DNA from: Mytilus californianus
Taxonomy: Eukaryota; Mollusca; Bivalvia; Mytilida; Mytilidae
DNA: 64,000 nt
NCBI RefSeq assembly: GCF_021869535.1
Contig: NW_026262668.1
Coordinates: forward strand, 75,785,558-75,849,557
Reading direction: 5' to 3'
Below are positions 11,976 to 23,185 of this stretch, in pieces. A program made the position numbers and the translations under genes. The notes under the pieces are model-generated. The model had not been told where the DNA came from. It saw only the letters and a list, made by a program, of their open reading frames with translations, and made no database searches. Each line of letters starts with the position of its first letter. Positions within the stretch are counted from its first letter, which is position 1.

Positions 11976-12231
11976 AGGAAAATATAAGTTTTTTCCATAT
12001 ATTTCCCCTTTTCCGGTTCACTTTTTGTTAGGGATTAATCTGTTAGACAATGATGGTTCATTGTCATTTAGTGTGGTTTTTCTAATAAGATCATGCCGAC
12101 TAATCGGTGGTGTTCTAAAGCAATTACAGTATGGCTGTCCGTCCGTCAACATTTTTATGGCTTTATTTTAAGTCAAGCATTCCGCATCTGATATCAATAG
12201 AGTTTATGAACAGCATTTATATCTATAAAAG

Positions 12232-12470
12232 GGGCGTCGGTGGCCGAGTGGTCTAAGTGGTCGAACTACTGTATCACTAGCCAGTCAACACTGAGGTTGT
12301 GAGTTCGAATCCCGCACGTGCCAGGTGCGCTCGACTCCACTCTTAATTGACTAGGATTGTCAGTTTTCCTACCGAAGGTCGGTGGTTCTCTCCGGGCACT
12401 CCGGCTTCCTCCACCAATGAAAACTGACTGTTGAAAGTGGCTTTAAACACCAATCAATCAATCAATCAAT
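12232..12470 (+). repeat. tRNA-derived SINE with conserved central domain and (AATC)n tail
   Basis: The head has an A box (GGTGGCCGAGTGGTCTAAG) and a B box (GAGTTCGAATCCC) in tRNA-like spacing. The body has a conserved block, GGTCGGTGGTTCTCTCCGGG followed by CACTCCGGCTTCCTCCACC, which I recall from bivalve SINEs of the Meta-domain type. The tail is GGCTTTAAACACC and then CAATCAATCAATCAAT. It sits in the spacer between the inner inverted arms. Not a functional tRNA gene: no acceptor stem closes. Confidence 0.8.
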
Positions 12471-12589
12471 ATATCTATAAGAGGAAAATCCTTATCGTTT
12501 TTTTTTATAAAATATAGAAAATCTTTCTAAAATTTCAAAGTAAAATTGATTTCGAGGATTTCAAATTTGCGCCATGTGAAAATGTGGTA

Positions 12590-13040
12590 AAAACGTAGTT
12601 TCTCTTTTAAAAAATAATAAATTATGATTTTGCATCTTTATGTGCTAGGATTTGAACAATAATTTATATTTAGTTATATTTTGGAATTCCAGATTGATCC
12701 GCAGAGGCAAATTTTCGAAAAGAAACATTTTAAGAGAATAATAAAAAAAATCAAAAATTAATTTTATTTTTTTTAATAAATCTCTTTAAGGACTTGATCG
12801 AAATTAAACTTAGTGTATTATGATATTCCAAATTGATTATCGGTGTCCAAATTGCGGTAAAAACTGAATTTTTGCTTTTTAAAGGAAAAATCACAAAATT
12901 TGAGAAATATCTTTTTGTGGTAGAATTTATATGCCATTCTGAATTGATTCTTGGTATCAAACATTATCCGTTGGCTGTCATTTTCGAAATGATCGCCAAA
13001 ATGTATGAGCAATTTAATAGAAGAAATTTTATATATAAAT
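12590..13040. repeat. Right inner arm of inverted repeat
   Basis: Partner of 11525-11975. It continues outward with AATTTGGGTATATGTTCTA-like sequence (in reverse complement) matching the left side near 11505. The overlapping short frames here on both strands are by-products of the AT-rich arm. Confidence 0.75.
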
Positions 13041-13639
13041 AGAACATATACCCAAATTAATTAAAATTAAATTAAAGTATTAACAGTCGTAGAATCAGTA
13101 CATCCGAACATATGAATTTAACTTAGAGTTGGATAGTGTTAGCTGTTATTACTATTGCTGCGTGCTGAGCGTAAATAAATGGACTATCCCTTTAGTTTAA
13201 AAACATTCTTTGAAGAAACATATCATGAAAAAAACCTTATGGTATCTTATTATCTGCAGACTGTGCGAGACCGGATGTGTCCGCAAGATAAGCGTCTCAT
13301 GTAATGCATGCATTACGAGGCAAGAGAATCCAGACTTGTTATGATCGGGAATTGAAATGAATAATTTACAGACCAAGCTATGAAATTGATCTCACCACAC
13401 CTAGGGGTACGTACGTTGAAAATTTCACCACCTAATTGGGTACTATGACGTATATCAATGCGCACACATTAAATGTATTTCCAGGGAAGACCCCTAGACC
13501 CGCGCTCGCTTCGCATATTGGCAAATGCATTTAATATTAAAGATACAAAGATACTTATTTTTGACAAGTTAAGCTCCTGGTGGCCTTAATATATTGGATG
13601 TAAGGTTATTTTTCACTCTCAACTGAAGACAGGTCTTAA

Positions 13640-14820
13640 TTACATTACATAAACTGCTTGCTAAAGGAATTAGGTATTGATAATTCACTTGGAAACTCAA
13701 CATATACCCCACGACACTTACGTTACCAAGGAGGAAATCCTAAATAATCATAGGTCTATTCTAGTTTTCTTTGGAATTTCAACCAAAGAGAAAAAACTGG
13801 ATATTCCGTCACATTATTGGATACCTAAATTACATAAGGGTCCTTACAAACAACATTATATTGCTGGATGTTCCATGTGATCCATGAAACCTCTTTCTTT
13901 ATTATTAACATCAATTTTATCAACAATCAAAATCGGGCGTCAGAGTTATTGTGAACCTGGCTTCTCTAGGAGCGGCGTGAATCAAATGTGGATACTAAAA
14001 GTTCCAAAGATCTGTTAGAGTACTTACAATCTAAGACTCTTTCCTCTTGAAATAGAATTAAAACATTTGACTTTTCTACCCTTTACACAAGTATTCCCTT
14101 TTCCAAACTAAAAGACAAATTGAAAGAATTGGTCCTGCTTTGTTTCATAAAAAAGAATGACAAACGTAGATACAAATATCTTGTCTTAGGGAGGGACAAA
14201 TCGTACTTGGTAAAAAATCACTCTGATTCAAACAAAAAACTCTCTGAAACTAACTATTTAGATGTTTTATTTCTTGATTGACAGCATATTTATTATGTTT
14301 GGAGTACGTGCTTTCGAAAAAAAACCAATTGTATTCTTATGGGAATCAACTGTGTTCCTCTACTTGCCGACTTGTTCCTTTATTCATATGAGGCTGACTT
14401 CATACAGGAGTTTCTTAGGAAGAATGACTTATATCTAGACACTGACAATGAGCGTCGGGTGAAAACATAAATTTACGACAAAAGATATGTTTTCAACTTC
14501 CTGATTGTGATTTTTTTATTTCTATGTAGCAACGTTCCAGCATCACCTGCATATTGAGTATATATCTCCCGGCTGATACGATATTTCAGCGCGTGAATTT
14601 CCTATCATGATTACCTTCATAGATGGTTGCTGCTTACATGGAAGCTATTAAACCAAGAGTTACAAATGGTGATGTTGAAATCTTCCGTTCGAGAATTTTG
14701 TGTTTTGTGTACTGTTGTCTTTCTGTCGTGTTTCGTTTTTTACCGTGGCATTGTTAGTTTATTTTTTAACTTATGAGGTTAAATATTTCTTTGTTATATT
14801 TCGCCTCTCTTAAAATGTTT
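13640..14820 (+). mobile_element. Penelope-type reverse transcriptase relic (copy 4, longest)
   Basis: The fullest copy in the window. 13677-13880 is open and gives PSHYWIPKLHKGPYKQHYIA, the family's N-terminal RT block. Further on, in changing frames: DFSTLYT-like (about 14070), the decayed catalytic-region motif region with VPLLADLFLYSYEADF (about 14350-14405), LDTDNERRVKT (about 14437), SNVPASPAY (about 14530) and VYISRLIRY (about 14560). At least five stops or shifts. It sits in the right arm of the 10.6-16.4 kb inverted duplication and is absent from the left arm, so it inserted later or was lost on the left. Confidence 0.7.
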
Positions 14821-15154
14821 TTATATTTATAAACACAAATGTTTTTTCTTAAGTTATGAACAGAAAGCGCAATACCTTTAACAATTTTTTTTAATTTTTC
14901 CTCTGTGAATGACCATCGAAGTACTACTTATATATACCTAAATATAATAAGTATTATTTTTCAATTGAGTTTTCTTTTAAATGTATTGTTGAAAATGAGG
15001 AGGTGGTCAATTTCACCAAAACAATTTACCAATGATGTTTTTTTTTAAGTTATGAACAGAAAGCGCTATACCTTTCACATCAATGGGCTTTTTTTTATCA
15101 TTTTTCCTCAGTGAATGACCATTGAAGTACTACTTGTAATAATTAGAAGATTGG

Positions 15155-15480
15155 TTTGATTGCCAATGAAACAACTCTCGACAAGAGACCAAATGACATA
15201 GAAGTTAACAATTATAGGTCACCGTACGGCCTTCAACAATGAGCAAAACCCATACCGCATAGTCAGCTATAAAAGACCCTGAAATTACCCTCCTACTAAC
15301 CTGGGACAGTGGTACAACAGCACAACACAAGAACACTCTATACAAAAAATAAACGAAAAACAAATATGATAAACAGCAACAAACAACAACCACCACTCAA
15401 TGACAGGCACATATATTGTCTCATTGGCAATCATACCACATATAGAATGTGGCGGGGTTAAACTAGTTTGAAGGCGCCAA
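15155..15480 (+). repeat. Common mussel interspersed repeat, near full length
   Basis: Starts TGATTGCCAATGAAACAACT and holds GGTCACCGTACGGCCTTCAA. Ends with a minus-oriented CATTGGCAATCATACCACAT near 15423, so the two ends are inverted copies of each other (MITE-like). A GTGGCGGGGTTAAACTAG block follows. It interrupts the second copy of the local 200-bp duplication. Confidence 0.75.
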
Positions 15481-15861
15481 CCCTCACCTATTATATATAC
15501 AAAGATATAATAAGTATTAATATTTTAAATCAGTGTTTCAAAAGGTTTTTTAGAATTAGTTGGTGGTCAATTACACTCCAAAAATTAACGTTCATCTTAC
15601 TCAGACAAAGTTGACCTTAGATGGATTTGGCTATTTGTGTGTGTCCTTTTTGGTAATATAGTTCTTCAACTGTTTCGGTTCTTAGACATCATTGACTTTC
15701 AAATTTTCGGCTTTGATAGTTTCTGGAGTAGGTAAAATAAGAAAAGCGCTTCAGACGCATAACGTTTATAAGTGCTGTTTTCATTTTTTTATTAAGATAT
15801 CACACGCTTCAATCGATTGGAGTAAATTTTATTTTTTGATGAAAAATTATAAAAAAGATAA

Positions 15862-16000
15862 GAAGATGTGGTATATTTGTCAATGAGATAACTATCCACC
15901 AGAAACCTAATGACGTTTATGTTAGTAAATGTAGGTGACCGTACAGCCTTTAACGACAAGCAAATCCTACAGAGTCTTGTCTGGACACGCACCGATTTCA
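15862..16000 (+). repeat. Common mussel interspersed repeat fragment
   Basis: GAAGATGTGGTATATTTGTC, then AATGAGATAACTATCCACCA, then GGTGACCGTACAGCC. Diverged copy; its partner in the left arm is at 11070-11215. Confidence 0.7.
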
Positions 16001-16459
16001 CGATCAAAATAACGCATTGCACGATCTTACACGATCAATTTTGATTGCAAATCAACAACATACTTCTTTTAAAAATTCATCTTAACCTTTTGAAGGAAAA
16101 CATCACTTCCGTTTCACTATACCAACTGACAAACAAAAGATTTAATTTCAGATATATCATGATTTATTGAAATTGACCATTGTAGATCCTTATGTGTTTT
16201 CCCAAAAAGTACTGCATTTGTTCTTTACCTTAGTGCACAATATTATTAAGTAAGTTGAACAGTGCACAGTATTATTAAGTTAGTTGAACCATGTTGACAG
16301 AAATATTTTTTTTTTTTTGTTGATAATACAATTGATAGTTTCAATGATTTTGCAGTTGAATTGTATTTAATAGCTTTCACGATCTTATACCAGATCTTTC
16401 AAGACTCTATATACATGTACCAAATGACAGCCGTGACTGTGTTAGCACTTATTTAAGAA

Positions 16460-18250
16460 AAAGTTTGATAGAGTTTATTTAATTTTATTCATAGCAGAAA
16501 AGAAATATATATGGTTGCCTGTACAGAATATACATTTGATAGGGTTAGTTTTGAAAATGCAATTTGGAAAATTCAGTATAACCGAGTCGAAAAAAGACTG
16601 TTTTCGGTTATTGATACGACACTTACAAGATATAGGTAAAGGAAGGCTTTTGTACAATGCTGGATTTTTGGCTGGTATTGTTGAACAAATGATATCAATG
16701 ATGACTGTAGTAGGAAATGTTTTTAGACTTAGAGATATAGAACTTTACCATTGTATTTTTGTTGAGCATGTTGGAACTAACTTTTAGTTTTGTGTTCTGT
16801 TGTTATTGAAGATTTATATTTTTGGTTTGAGTACTTACGAAAGTTTAACAGAAAGGGTTTTAATCTGCATAAGTCAGTTTTTTTGTGTGACTTTATTGCG
16901 TATACTGACGCTTCAGATGTCGGATGTGAGGGATATGTAGTCTCAGCTGAAGCAGAGTCTTTCTGTGACTCGGACTGTACTATGAAAATGACTGAATTTA
17001 GTTTAGAAGTTCCCAATAACAGTTTGATAACTGAAGCTAGTTACCGGTCTGTATCTGAAAGTGTTAAAAGTTCTACTTAGAGAAACTTACAGCAGTAAGT
17101 AGAATAGTCAAAAGTTCCGTTGCAACGATGAAAAATCACACAGTTCAACTGACTACTGATAATAAAAACGTTACATGCATAATTAAAAATTGCAGTAGAC
17201 AAAATAAACTTCAAGTTATAACTTGCGATTTAAATTTATTGTGCAGGAAAAACAAAACAAACTTTAAGACATAATGGGTTCTTTGGGAACAAAACAAAAT
17301 AGTTGATAATCTAAGTAGATATTCAGATTGAGATGATTGGGAATTCATTTTGATGTGTTGCCATCTTAGATGCGCTTTATGGAAAACATTCTGTAGATAG
17401 ATTTTCTACTGATTATAACAGTAAATGGTCTAGTTTTAATTCAAAATGTTGGTAAAGACGTACAGAAGCTATTGATGCTTTCACGCAAAATTGGCAAGGT
17501 GATAAACACTGGCTGATACCACCATCAAATTTGATATCTAAGATCATTTATTTAAGAAAAAAATGCGCAGAAAGCGCTATCAGTACACGTGTTCCTTTTT
17601 GGAAATCTGTGCCATTCTGGGTTGTATTATTGCACAATTCGGATGGTACTTTACAATATTTTGTGAAGAGTTTATGTACATTTAACAAATACACGCTTAA
17701 CTGTAAGTGGGAGAGGCAATGACGACATATTCGGAGTTGAAGCTTTGAATTGTACAATAATTAATCAAATTTTTAAATGTAGTATTTCTTTTGCATAGGA
17801 ACAAACCAGAAACAGTTTTACGTGATGCCGTGATACACAGTGGAGTTGATGAAGTTCGCCCTTTATAAAGTATGGTTGACAGCTTAGCTATGCATTGACT
17901 GGATTCAAGAAGTGATTGCTATGTTTTGAAACATTTGTTATTAAACATTGCTTAGTTTCTTTGCCTGCCTCACCTATACATGTTGCATTGAATTTATCGA
18001 ATTTGCCAGATTCTGGTTCTACTTATAGTACAGTATTTTCTGCTGTCTACTCGACCAAGTGGGCATATGGAATGTGTGGTCAAATTGACCCTACAAATAA
18101 TTCTATTGTTTAGAGCTTATATAATTAGTGGAATCAGCTAAAAGAATTGGTACGCCTGTAATTTATAATAAAGATCCAGTCACTATTGATACATATAGTA
18201 ATGTTTTCCCTAAAATCAGAAATATTTTTTGGCATAGTTTATAGATATGT
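16460..18250 (+). mobile_element. DIRS-type (tyrosine recombinase) retroelement relic, copy A
   Basis: In order: the end of the RT domain (FGKFSITESKKD about 16562; SMMTVVGNV about 16695), RNase H (YTDASDVGCEGYVVSAEA at about 16900-16955), a VDRFSTDYNSKW then RTEAIDAFTQNWQGD linker block (about 17395-17500), a PFWKSVPFWVVLL block (about 17600), and the N-terminal helical domain of a tyrosine recombinase (LPASPIHVALNLSNLPDSGS at about 17960, then VFSAVYSTKWAYGMCGQ and DPTNNSIV). The recombinase catalytic domain (R-H-R-Y) is missing. Frameshifts and stops are numerous. Family assignment is from the RT-RNase H-YR order. Confidence 0.7.
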
Positions 18251-19277
18251 AAACGGGTTACTAATCTATATACCGTTGGGGAGAGTGGAGCCAACAATGA
18301 TAGAAAAGGTCGAGGTTACTTTTAACTGACATTCAATGTATATGTCATTGTGGTAATTATAATGGTCAGTGAGGACACCTGCTTCAATATCAGTAATTGA
18401 ATCATGAGAAAAAAATGAAAATGCCTTTTTTTTTTAAGATAAAATGGTCGGTCTAATCTCGCTCTCTTTTAATTTCTCCTGCAAGCTAGTTTACATTTTG
18501 ATAACTATGAACATTCATTATTTTTGTTCCTTTCAAAACTTCTAGTTGGCGAAAAAGAGTTATCTCTCTTATGTCTCTTGAACGCTCTTAAGATTTTATC
18601 ATTTCCATGAAGTTTTTAATGTTCATCATAATCATTTGACAGAAACGACTGTTTTATGCCACGAAAGGACAATGTATGATAAGGCCACATTTTGGTCCCC
18701 TGAATTCAGAAATCAAAAATAATTTTAGATATGCTAATTTACTTTCTTTAGATGTTCATAAGACATCAGACTATCAATCATCGGCATTTATATTATTGAA
18801 TTTTGTCTTCCATATTTACATAAGGGCTTCAAACGTTTTGCATTTGGTGAGAATGCCTAAATAGCCTCATTTGAAATCCTGTCGTCAATATTTAGAGCAC
18901 CAGCTTTACCCAACAAGACATTTTGTAATAAAATGTATTTTACAAAGATGCAAATGATGGTAAAATATCATTTCTAATAAGGCTGTTTCTCGGAACTAAT
19001 ATCACAAAATCTACATGTAAAATGTCCATTTCAGGTCAAATATGTCAATTTCGGCATGTATTTGACGTCATAGCGACATCACAAGTGACCTTTTTACAAA
19101 AGAAATGTCCAGATTATAGCAGCCTGTTCATTTATCAGTAAAATTTTGAAGGGAAATAATGAATTTTATATTTCAGGGGCCAAATAATTGTTCTCCATAT
19201 AACTCCTATAGTCTCCGCCCCAATAATGATCTATCCATATTGCAAAACTTATTCATAATGGATTCATTGTGAAAAAG
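18250..19277. other. Non-coding part of duplicated segment A
   Basis: No coding frame recognised. Contains GTAAACGGGTTACTAATCTA, then TTCAAAACTTCTAGTTGGCG, and GACAGAAACGACTG-type blocks, all repeated in copy B (26130-27087). Confidence 0.5.
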
Positions 19278-19535
19278 TATAAAAAAAAATACCCAACTCC
19301 AAGGCAAATTCAATGAGGGGAAGTCCATAAAAACTGATAACATCAAACGCTATCAATCAACGGAACAAGTGAAAAACAACTGCCACATTCGTGACTTGGT
19401 ACATGTATTTTCCAAAGAAAATTGTTGGTAATTGGTTTTATAGCTACCTAAACCTCCAACTAGTATGACAGTTGTTTATGGTTCCGTTATATTGACAAAA
19501 TTGAGTGAGCACCCAAAAGAGACATGATAGGTTAA
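19278..19535 (+). repeat. Interspersed repeat ('ACTTGTATGAC' family)
   Basis: Blocks CAACTCCAAGGCAAATTCAA, GACTTGGTACATGTATTTTCC and ACTAGTATGACAGTTGTTTA. The copy-B counterpart is at 27088-27335. Other members are at 34.0, 36.5 (inverted) and 37.7 kb. Confidence 0.6.
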
Positions 19536-19587
19536 TGTGAAAATAGTTGGGATTCAGCAGCCAAAACTGTGTAGACATACATCACAG

Positions 19588-20435
19588 ACATATAACACAA
19601 CAAAACTTTATGAAAAAAGACATGATTTCAGCTTCCCAATTGTGAACTTTCCATTTTTATGTAGCATTATTCCAGCAGCGCCTGCATACGGAGTACTGTG
19701 GTTTCATTATTATTCGTTGGATACCATTTTTCGTGGATTTCGTGGGTATAGGTGAACCACGAAATTAAATATATAACGAAAAATAAATTTTCTATTGGCT
19801 TGTATGCAGACTTCGGTAAAACCACGAAATCAAAAATCCACGAACGTGAAAGTTTTCCTTAATCCACGAAAATTGGTATCCACGAAAATAAATGAATCCA
19901 CAGTATATATCTCCCAGTTGATACGATACTCAAGGGCTTGTATTTCCTATCATAATTTCCTTGATAGAGTGTTGCTGGTCACAAGGAAGTTATTAAACCA
20001 AGAGTTCCAAGTGGTGAAGTTGAAATCATCCCTTCGTAAATTTTACGGACGCCATCACGAGTTGGTTGACCGTTACGGAATATCCGTTTCACAGATGAAA
20101 ACGGATATGTTCCTAATGTCGTACGTACAATCCCGTCCCCTTTTCACGAATGTGACCTACCGAATTAGACTATTTACCGGGTTTGTACTAACATGAGCAA
20201 CACGACGGGTGCCACATGTGGAGCAGGATCTGCTTACCCTTCCGGAGCACCTGAGATCACCCCCAGTTTTTGGTGGGGTTCGTGTTGCTCAGCTTTAGTT
20301 TTCGGTGTTGTGTTTTGTGTACTATTGTTTGTCTGTTGGTCTTTTATTCTTTTTTAGCCATGGCGTTGTCAGTTTATTTTCGACTTATGAGTTCGAATGT
20401 CTCTTTTGTATCTTTCGCCTCTCTTTTAAACAATT
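19588..20435 (+). mobile_element. Penelope-type relic inserted in copy A (copy 5), itself split by a MITE
   Basis: Begins ACTTTATGAAAAAAGACATG (YEKRHDFSFPIVNFPFLC) and continues IPAAPAYGV. After the MITE it resumes with YISQLIRYSRACISYHN, LRKFYGRHHELVDRYGIS and the 3' tail (GCAACACGACGGGTGCCAC; GGGTTCGTGTTGCTCAG). Copy B lacks this segment: there, ACATATAACACAACTAACTT runs straight into AACTTTCAAATTAATC. The insertion is therefore younger than the tandem duplication, or was lost from B. It is a 3' end only, without the catalytic core. Confidence 0.75.
19696..19903. mobile_element. MITE, 208 bp, TA target duplication
   Basis: Left end CTGTGGTTTCATTATTATTC; the right end reads in reverse complement CTGTGGATTCATTTATTTTC. 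Pairing continues inward (TTGGATACCATTTTTCGTGG against GTGGATACCAATTTTCGTGG). Flanked by TA at 19694-19695 and 19904-19905. Removing it rejoins the Penelope-type C-terminus (..APAYGV / YISQLIRY..). No ORF inside. A TA target fits Tc1/mariner-like or other TA-targeting transposons. A long open frame that spans the right end (19795-20196) is an artefact of the insertion. Confidence 0.85.
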
Positions 20436-20640
20436 CTAAAAAACTTTCAAATTAATCTAACAAAGACACCAAACAAAGAGTAAATTTGACAATGACGTCA
20501 ACAAAAAACGTTTTTGTCGTTGATATTACACACCGTATATATTATACACTTTCTCGATAAAGTAAAAATTAAGTAAATATAAATACAAGGGTAACTAAAA
20601 TAGATAGTAACTATAATTTTGTATCGTCATACAATTAATA

Positions 20641-21147
20641 AACAGCTGCGCCATGAGCGCATGATACGCCCGTCGCTTTTTCAAAGAATAAAGTTCAATA
20701 ACTTCTCAATGGCATATCAAATTTATGAAAAAACTAAAGGGAGGTTATCTTTTTTAATGAATAAAACCCCATAACTCGGAAACGTAAAATCTAAAATTTA
20801 TAAAAATCGAAATGGAGCTCATGTCAATAAATATAAACAATTCACCAAAGTTTTTGTAAATTGGTGAAAGTGTTTTTGACTTATTGTCCGAAAACTGGAA
20901 AATCACCCTTTTTTAATGAATCAAACCCCATAACTCGGAAACGTAAAATCTAAAATTTATAAAAATCGAAGGGAGCTCATGTCAATAAATATAAACAATT
21001 CACCAAAGTTTCATGCAAATTGGTTAAAGCGTTTTTGAGTTATTGTCCGACATCTTGACGACGGACGGACAGACAGACAGACGGACAGACAGACAGACGG
21101 ACGGACAACGGTATACCATAAAACGTCCCGGAAACGGGCGTATCAAA
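20641..21147. repeat. Mussel repeat with internal tandem duplication and GACGGACAGACA microsatellite
   Basis: Starts GCGCCATGAGCGCATGATAC, with GCCCGTCGC following. Two diverged copies of a block holding CCCCATAACTCGGAAACGTA lie at about 20768 and 20926. A GACGGACGGACAGACAGACA tract at about 21059-21107 and AACGTCCCGGAAACGGGCGT at the end complete it. Its two ends (ATACGCCCG... and ...CGGGCGTAT) are inverted. Absent from the corresponding site in copy B, so it is an insertion. Confidence 0.75.
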
Positions 21148-21439
21148 ATGATACTTGTGACAAATACAAATAATAACAACAGCAAAAATAAACTGATTTG
21201 AATACATATATATATATAACTTAATCTAAACAAGTGACAACTCTACGACAGATCCATCCATTGAATCACCAGTGAAGGTGATACACGGCTGAAAACACAT
21301 ATTATATTCATAATTACTCTAAATATCAGCACAACAATGTAAAATCTGCAAATTTGCGGAAGCAAATTTTTGTTCTTTCCTCGCCAGGATTCGAACTTAT
21401 GCATTTATATATATACGAGCAAAATAACCTGAGAGTCCC

Positions 21440-22650
21440 CTGTCCTCAGCTCTAAAGACTGTTTTATAAAGGAACCTGTTTTTTTTTCACTTGGTTTATA
21501 ATTGAAGGATTTAGCAGGACTACTAGTTTTTCAGTATCAGACAGAGTTGAAAATTTAGGATTATCTGGGATGTCATTTAAAAGTTTAATACGGAATATTT
21601 TATTACTATGACAATAGCTATAGAGGAGAAAATGGTTTTCATCTTCTATGGTTTAACAAGTGAGACATGTTCTTTGGTTTCGATGAATATTCAGATATCT
21701 GTCCTTTCCTATAAGTTAATCATGGTCACTAATTCTAATTTTAGTCCTATTTCTAATCTAGTTTAAAAAATTTGGATATCTAAGATAAAATTATTGGTCT
21801 TGTTTGACTTTAATGCTTTTATTTTTATTTTTTTTCGTTTTAACTGTTTATTTTATTTTTTTCAGTAATTCTGAATAAAAGTTGCTTGAAATAATCTTAA
21901 TCCAACTCTTTAGTTTTTTTTTAAGTCTTTCATATTTTGACAGGAAACTGTTATTTGTATATCAAATTTATTTCTTGTGTAGATTCTTAGATAAAAGTGG
22001 AACATGTATAAACTCCTTGTGAGTCAAGGTGTTTACTTAATGTATAACTTTCTTTTAGTAATGGGTTCATGTTTTCAGTATTTAATCTAGCCAAATAAAG
22101 AATTGCTTGCGTTTTTATATATTTTTCTATTGGTTGTCTTCAACGTTTTAACCCCTAATTTAGAAGACGTCTTTTCGGTACCTAGAATATATTTACAGAA
22201 ATTAACATGAACCTTTTCAAAAGGAGTCTTGTTCAAATATTGGAAATTATCTATATCTTTGTTTTGAGGTTTCAATCTGCCTTTTGCTTTATAATAAGAA
22301 TGATATGTATCCATGTATGATATTTCTGCATTATACGTCAAAATTGGCTTAATAAGAGAATCAAAGAGATTATAGGGTACATTAACAGGGAAATTTCTCC
22401 AAAAGGCTGCATGTGAATTTATTCAAAAAAAGAGCCTTCCTAGCTTTTTTGGCTAAATCTGTTAAGCTTGCATTTAGATTTCCATTATTTTTTATTAACG
22501 TGCCCAGAAATTTATAATCTGTACCATTATCAATTTTGTTTATACAAACAACACTGTAAAAACCCTTTGTGTCCGAATCGCACCTCAGGACCAACCTGCA
22601 CCAGGAATGCCCAATGATAAAAGTCAAAAACCCGATACCGGGATGCATAC
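21440..22650 (-). mobile_element. LINE 3' half relic (copy A)
   Basis: Minus strand, frame-broken. Reading order: DYKFLGTLIKNNGNLNASLT (about 22530-22480), KKARKALFLNK, ISYMDTYHSYYKAKGRLK, TPFEKVHVNFCKYILG (about 22225-22175), a LGRQPIEKYIKTQA-type stretch, then a C-terminal Cys/His segment. These are typical of the region after the RT domain in non-LTR elements. The RT active site itself is not seen. Counterpart on B: 27790-28960. Confidence 0.65.
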
Positions 22651-22779
22651 AGACCGAGTCACTTCAAATATCATACGACAAAAAGAAACATAATAGCACG
22701 AAGACAAATAACGTTGAAACTAAGCTAAAATAAAAAGATACATAACTTCAGCACCTATAATCTATAACTCAGGACCATC

Positions 22780-22965
22780 TGGTATTTGTGAAGTAGACAC
22801 TGAATGTTTATCTATGAGGTCTTGGTACTTTCCGACGAACTTTTTGAGAAAAAAGACGAAATGTACTTTTGACAAAACCCTGGCTCATGAATGTGTTCTC
22901 GCCCCTGCATGTGCATGAAAAAAAACTTATCAAAGATACCAGGATTATAAATTTTGCACACAAGA
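22780..22965 (-). mobile_element. Penelope-type C-terminus fragment (copy A)
   Basis: The reverse strand reads a VGKYQDLIDKYSV-like C-terminal block, clearer in the B counterpart at 29085-29290. Immediately upstream on that strand is a tail fragment of the hammerhead repeat (ATAATCCTGGTATCTTTGAT). Confidence 0.5.
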
Positions 22966-23185
22966 CTTCGTAAAACTTATCAGTGTCGATCGAACATTTT
23001 GCTACTCGACGTTAAGCGAACAAAAATCAGTTTAACACCAGTGAGTAATATAGACTGTTCGAATCACCTATTGTTGTGCATATATTTATTGTCCAAATTA
23101 ATCAATATACTAAGGATTTTCAAACAATGTACTAATATAGAAATACTTAGATTTTCTACCCCAGGAATAGATTACCTTAGCTGCA

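Larger units (their letters stand above)
14838..16420 (+). repeat. Right outer arm of the large inverted duplication, with local tandem duplication
   Basis: Partner of 10640-11430. Within it, AAGTTATGAACAGAAAGCGC occurs at about 14851 and 15049, each followed by GAATGACCAT and GAAGTACTACTT, so about 200 bp is tandemly duplicated. The second copy is split by the interspersed repeat at 15155-15480. Confidence 0.6.

Noticed and set aside
12232..12330. tRNA gene (A and B boxes)
   Set aside because: There is no closing acceptor stem or sensible anticodon arm, and the sequence continues into a SINE body with an (AATC)n tail.
19795..20196. 133-codon plus-strand frame
   Set aside because: It starts inside a MITE and runs into a Penelope-type C-terminus; the fusion is an accident of insertion.
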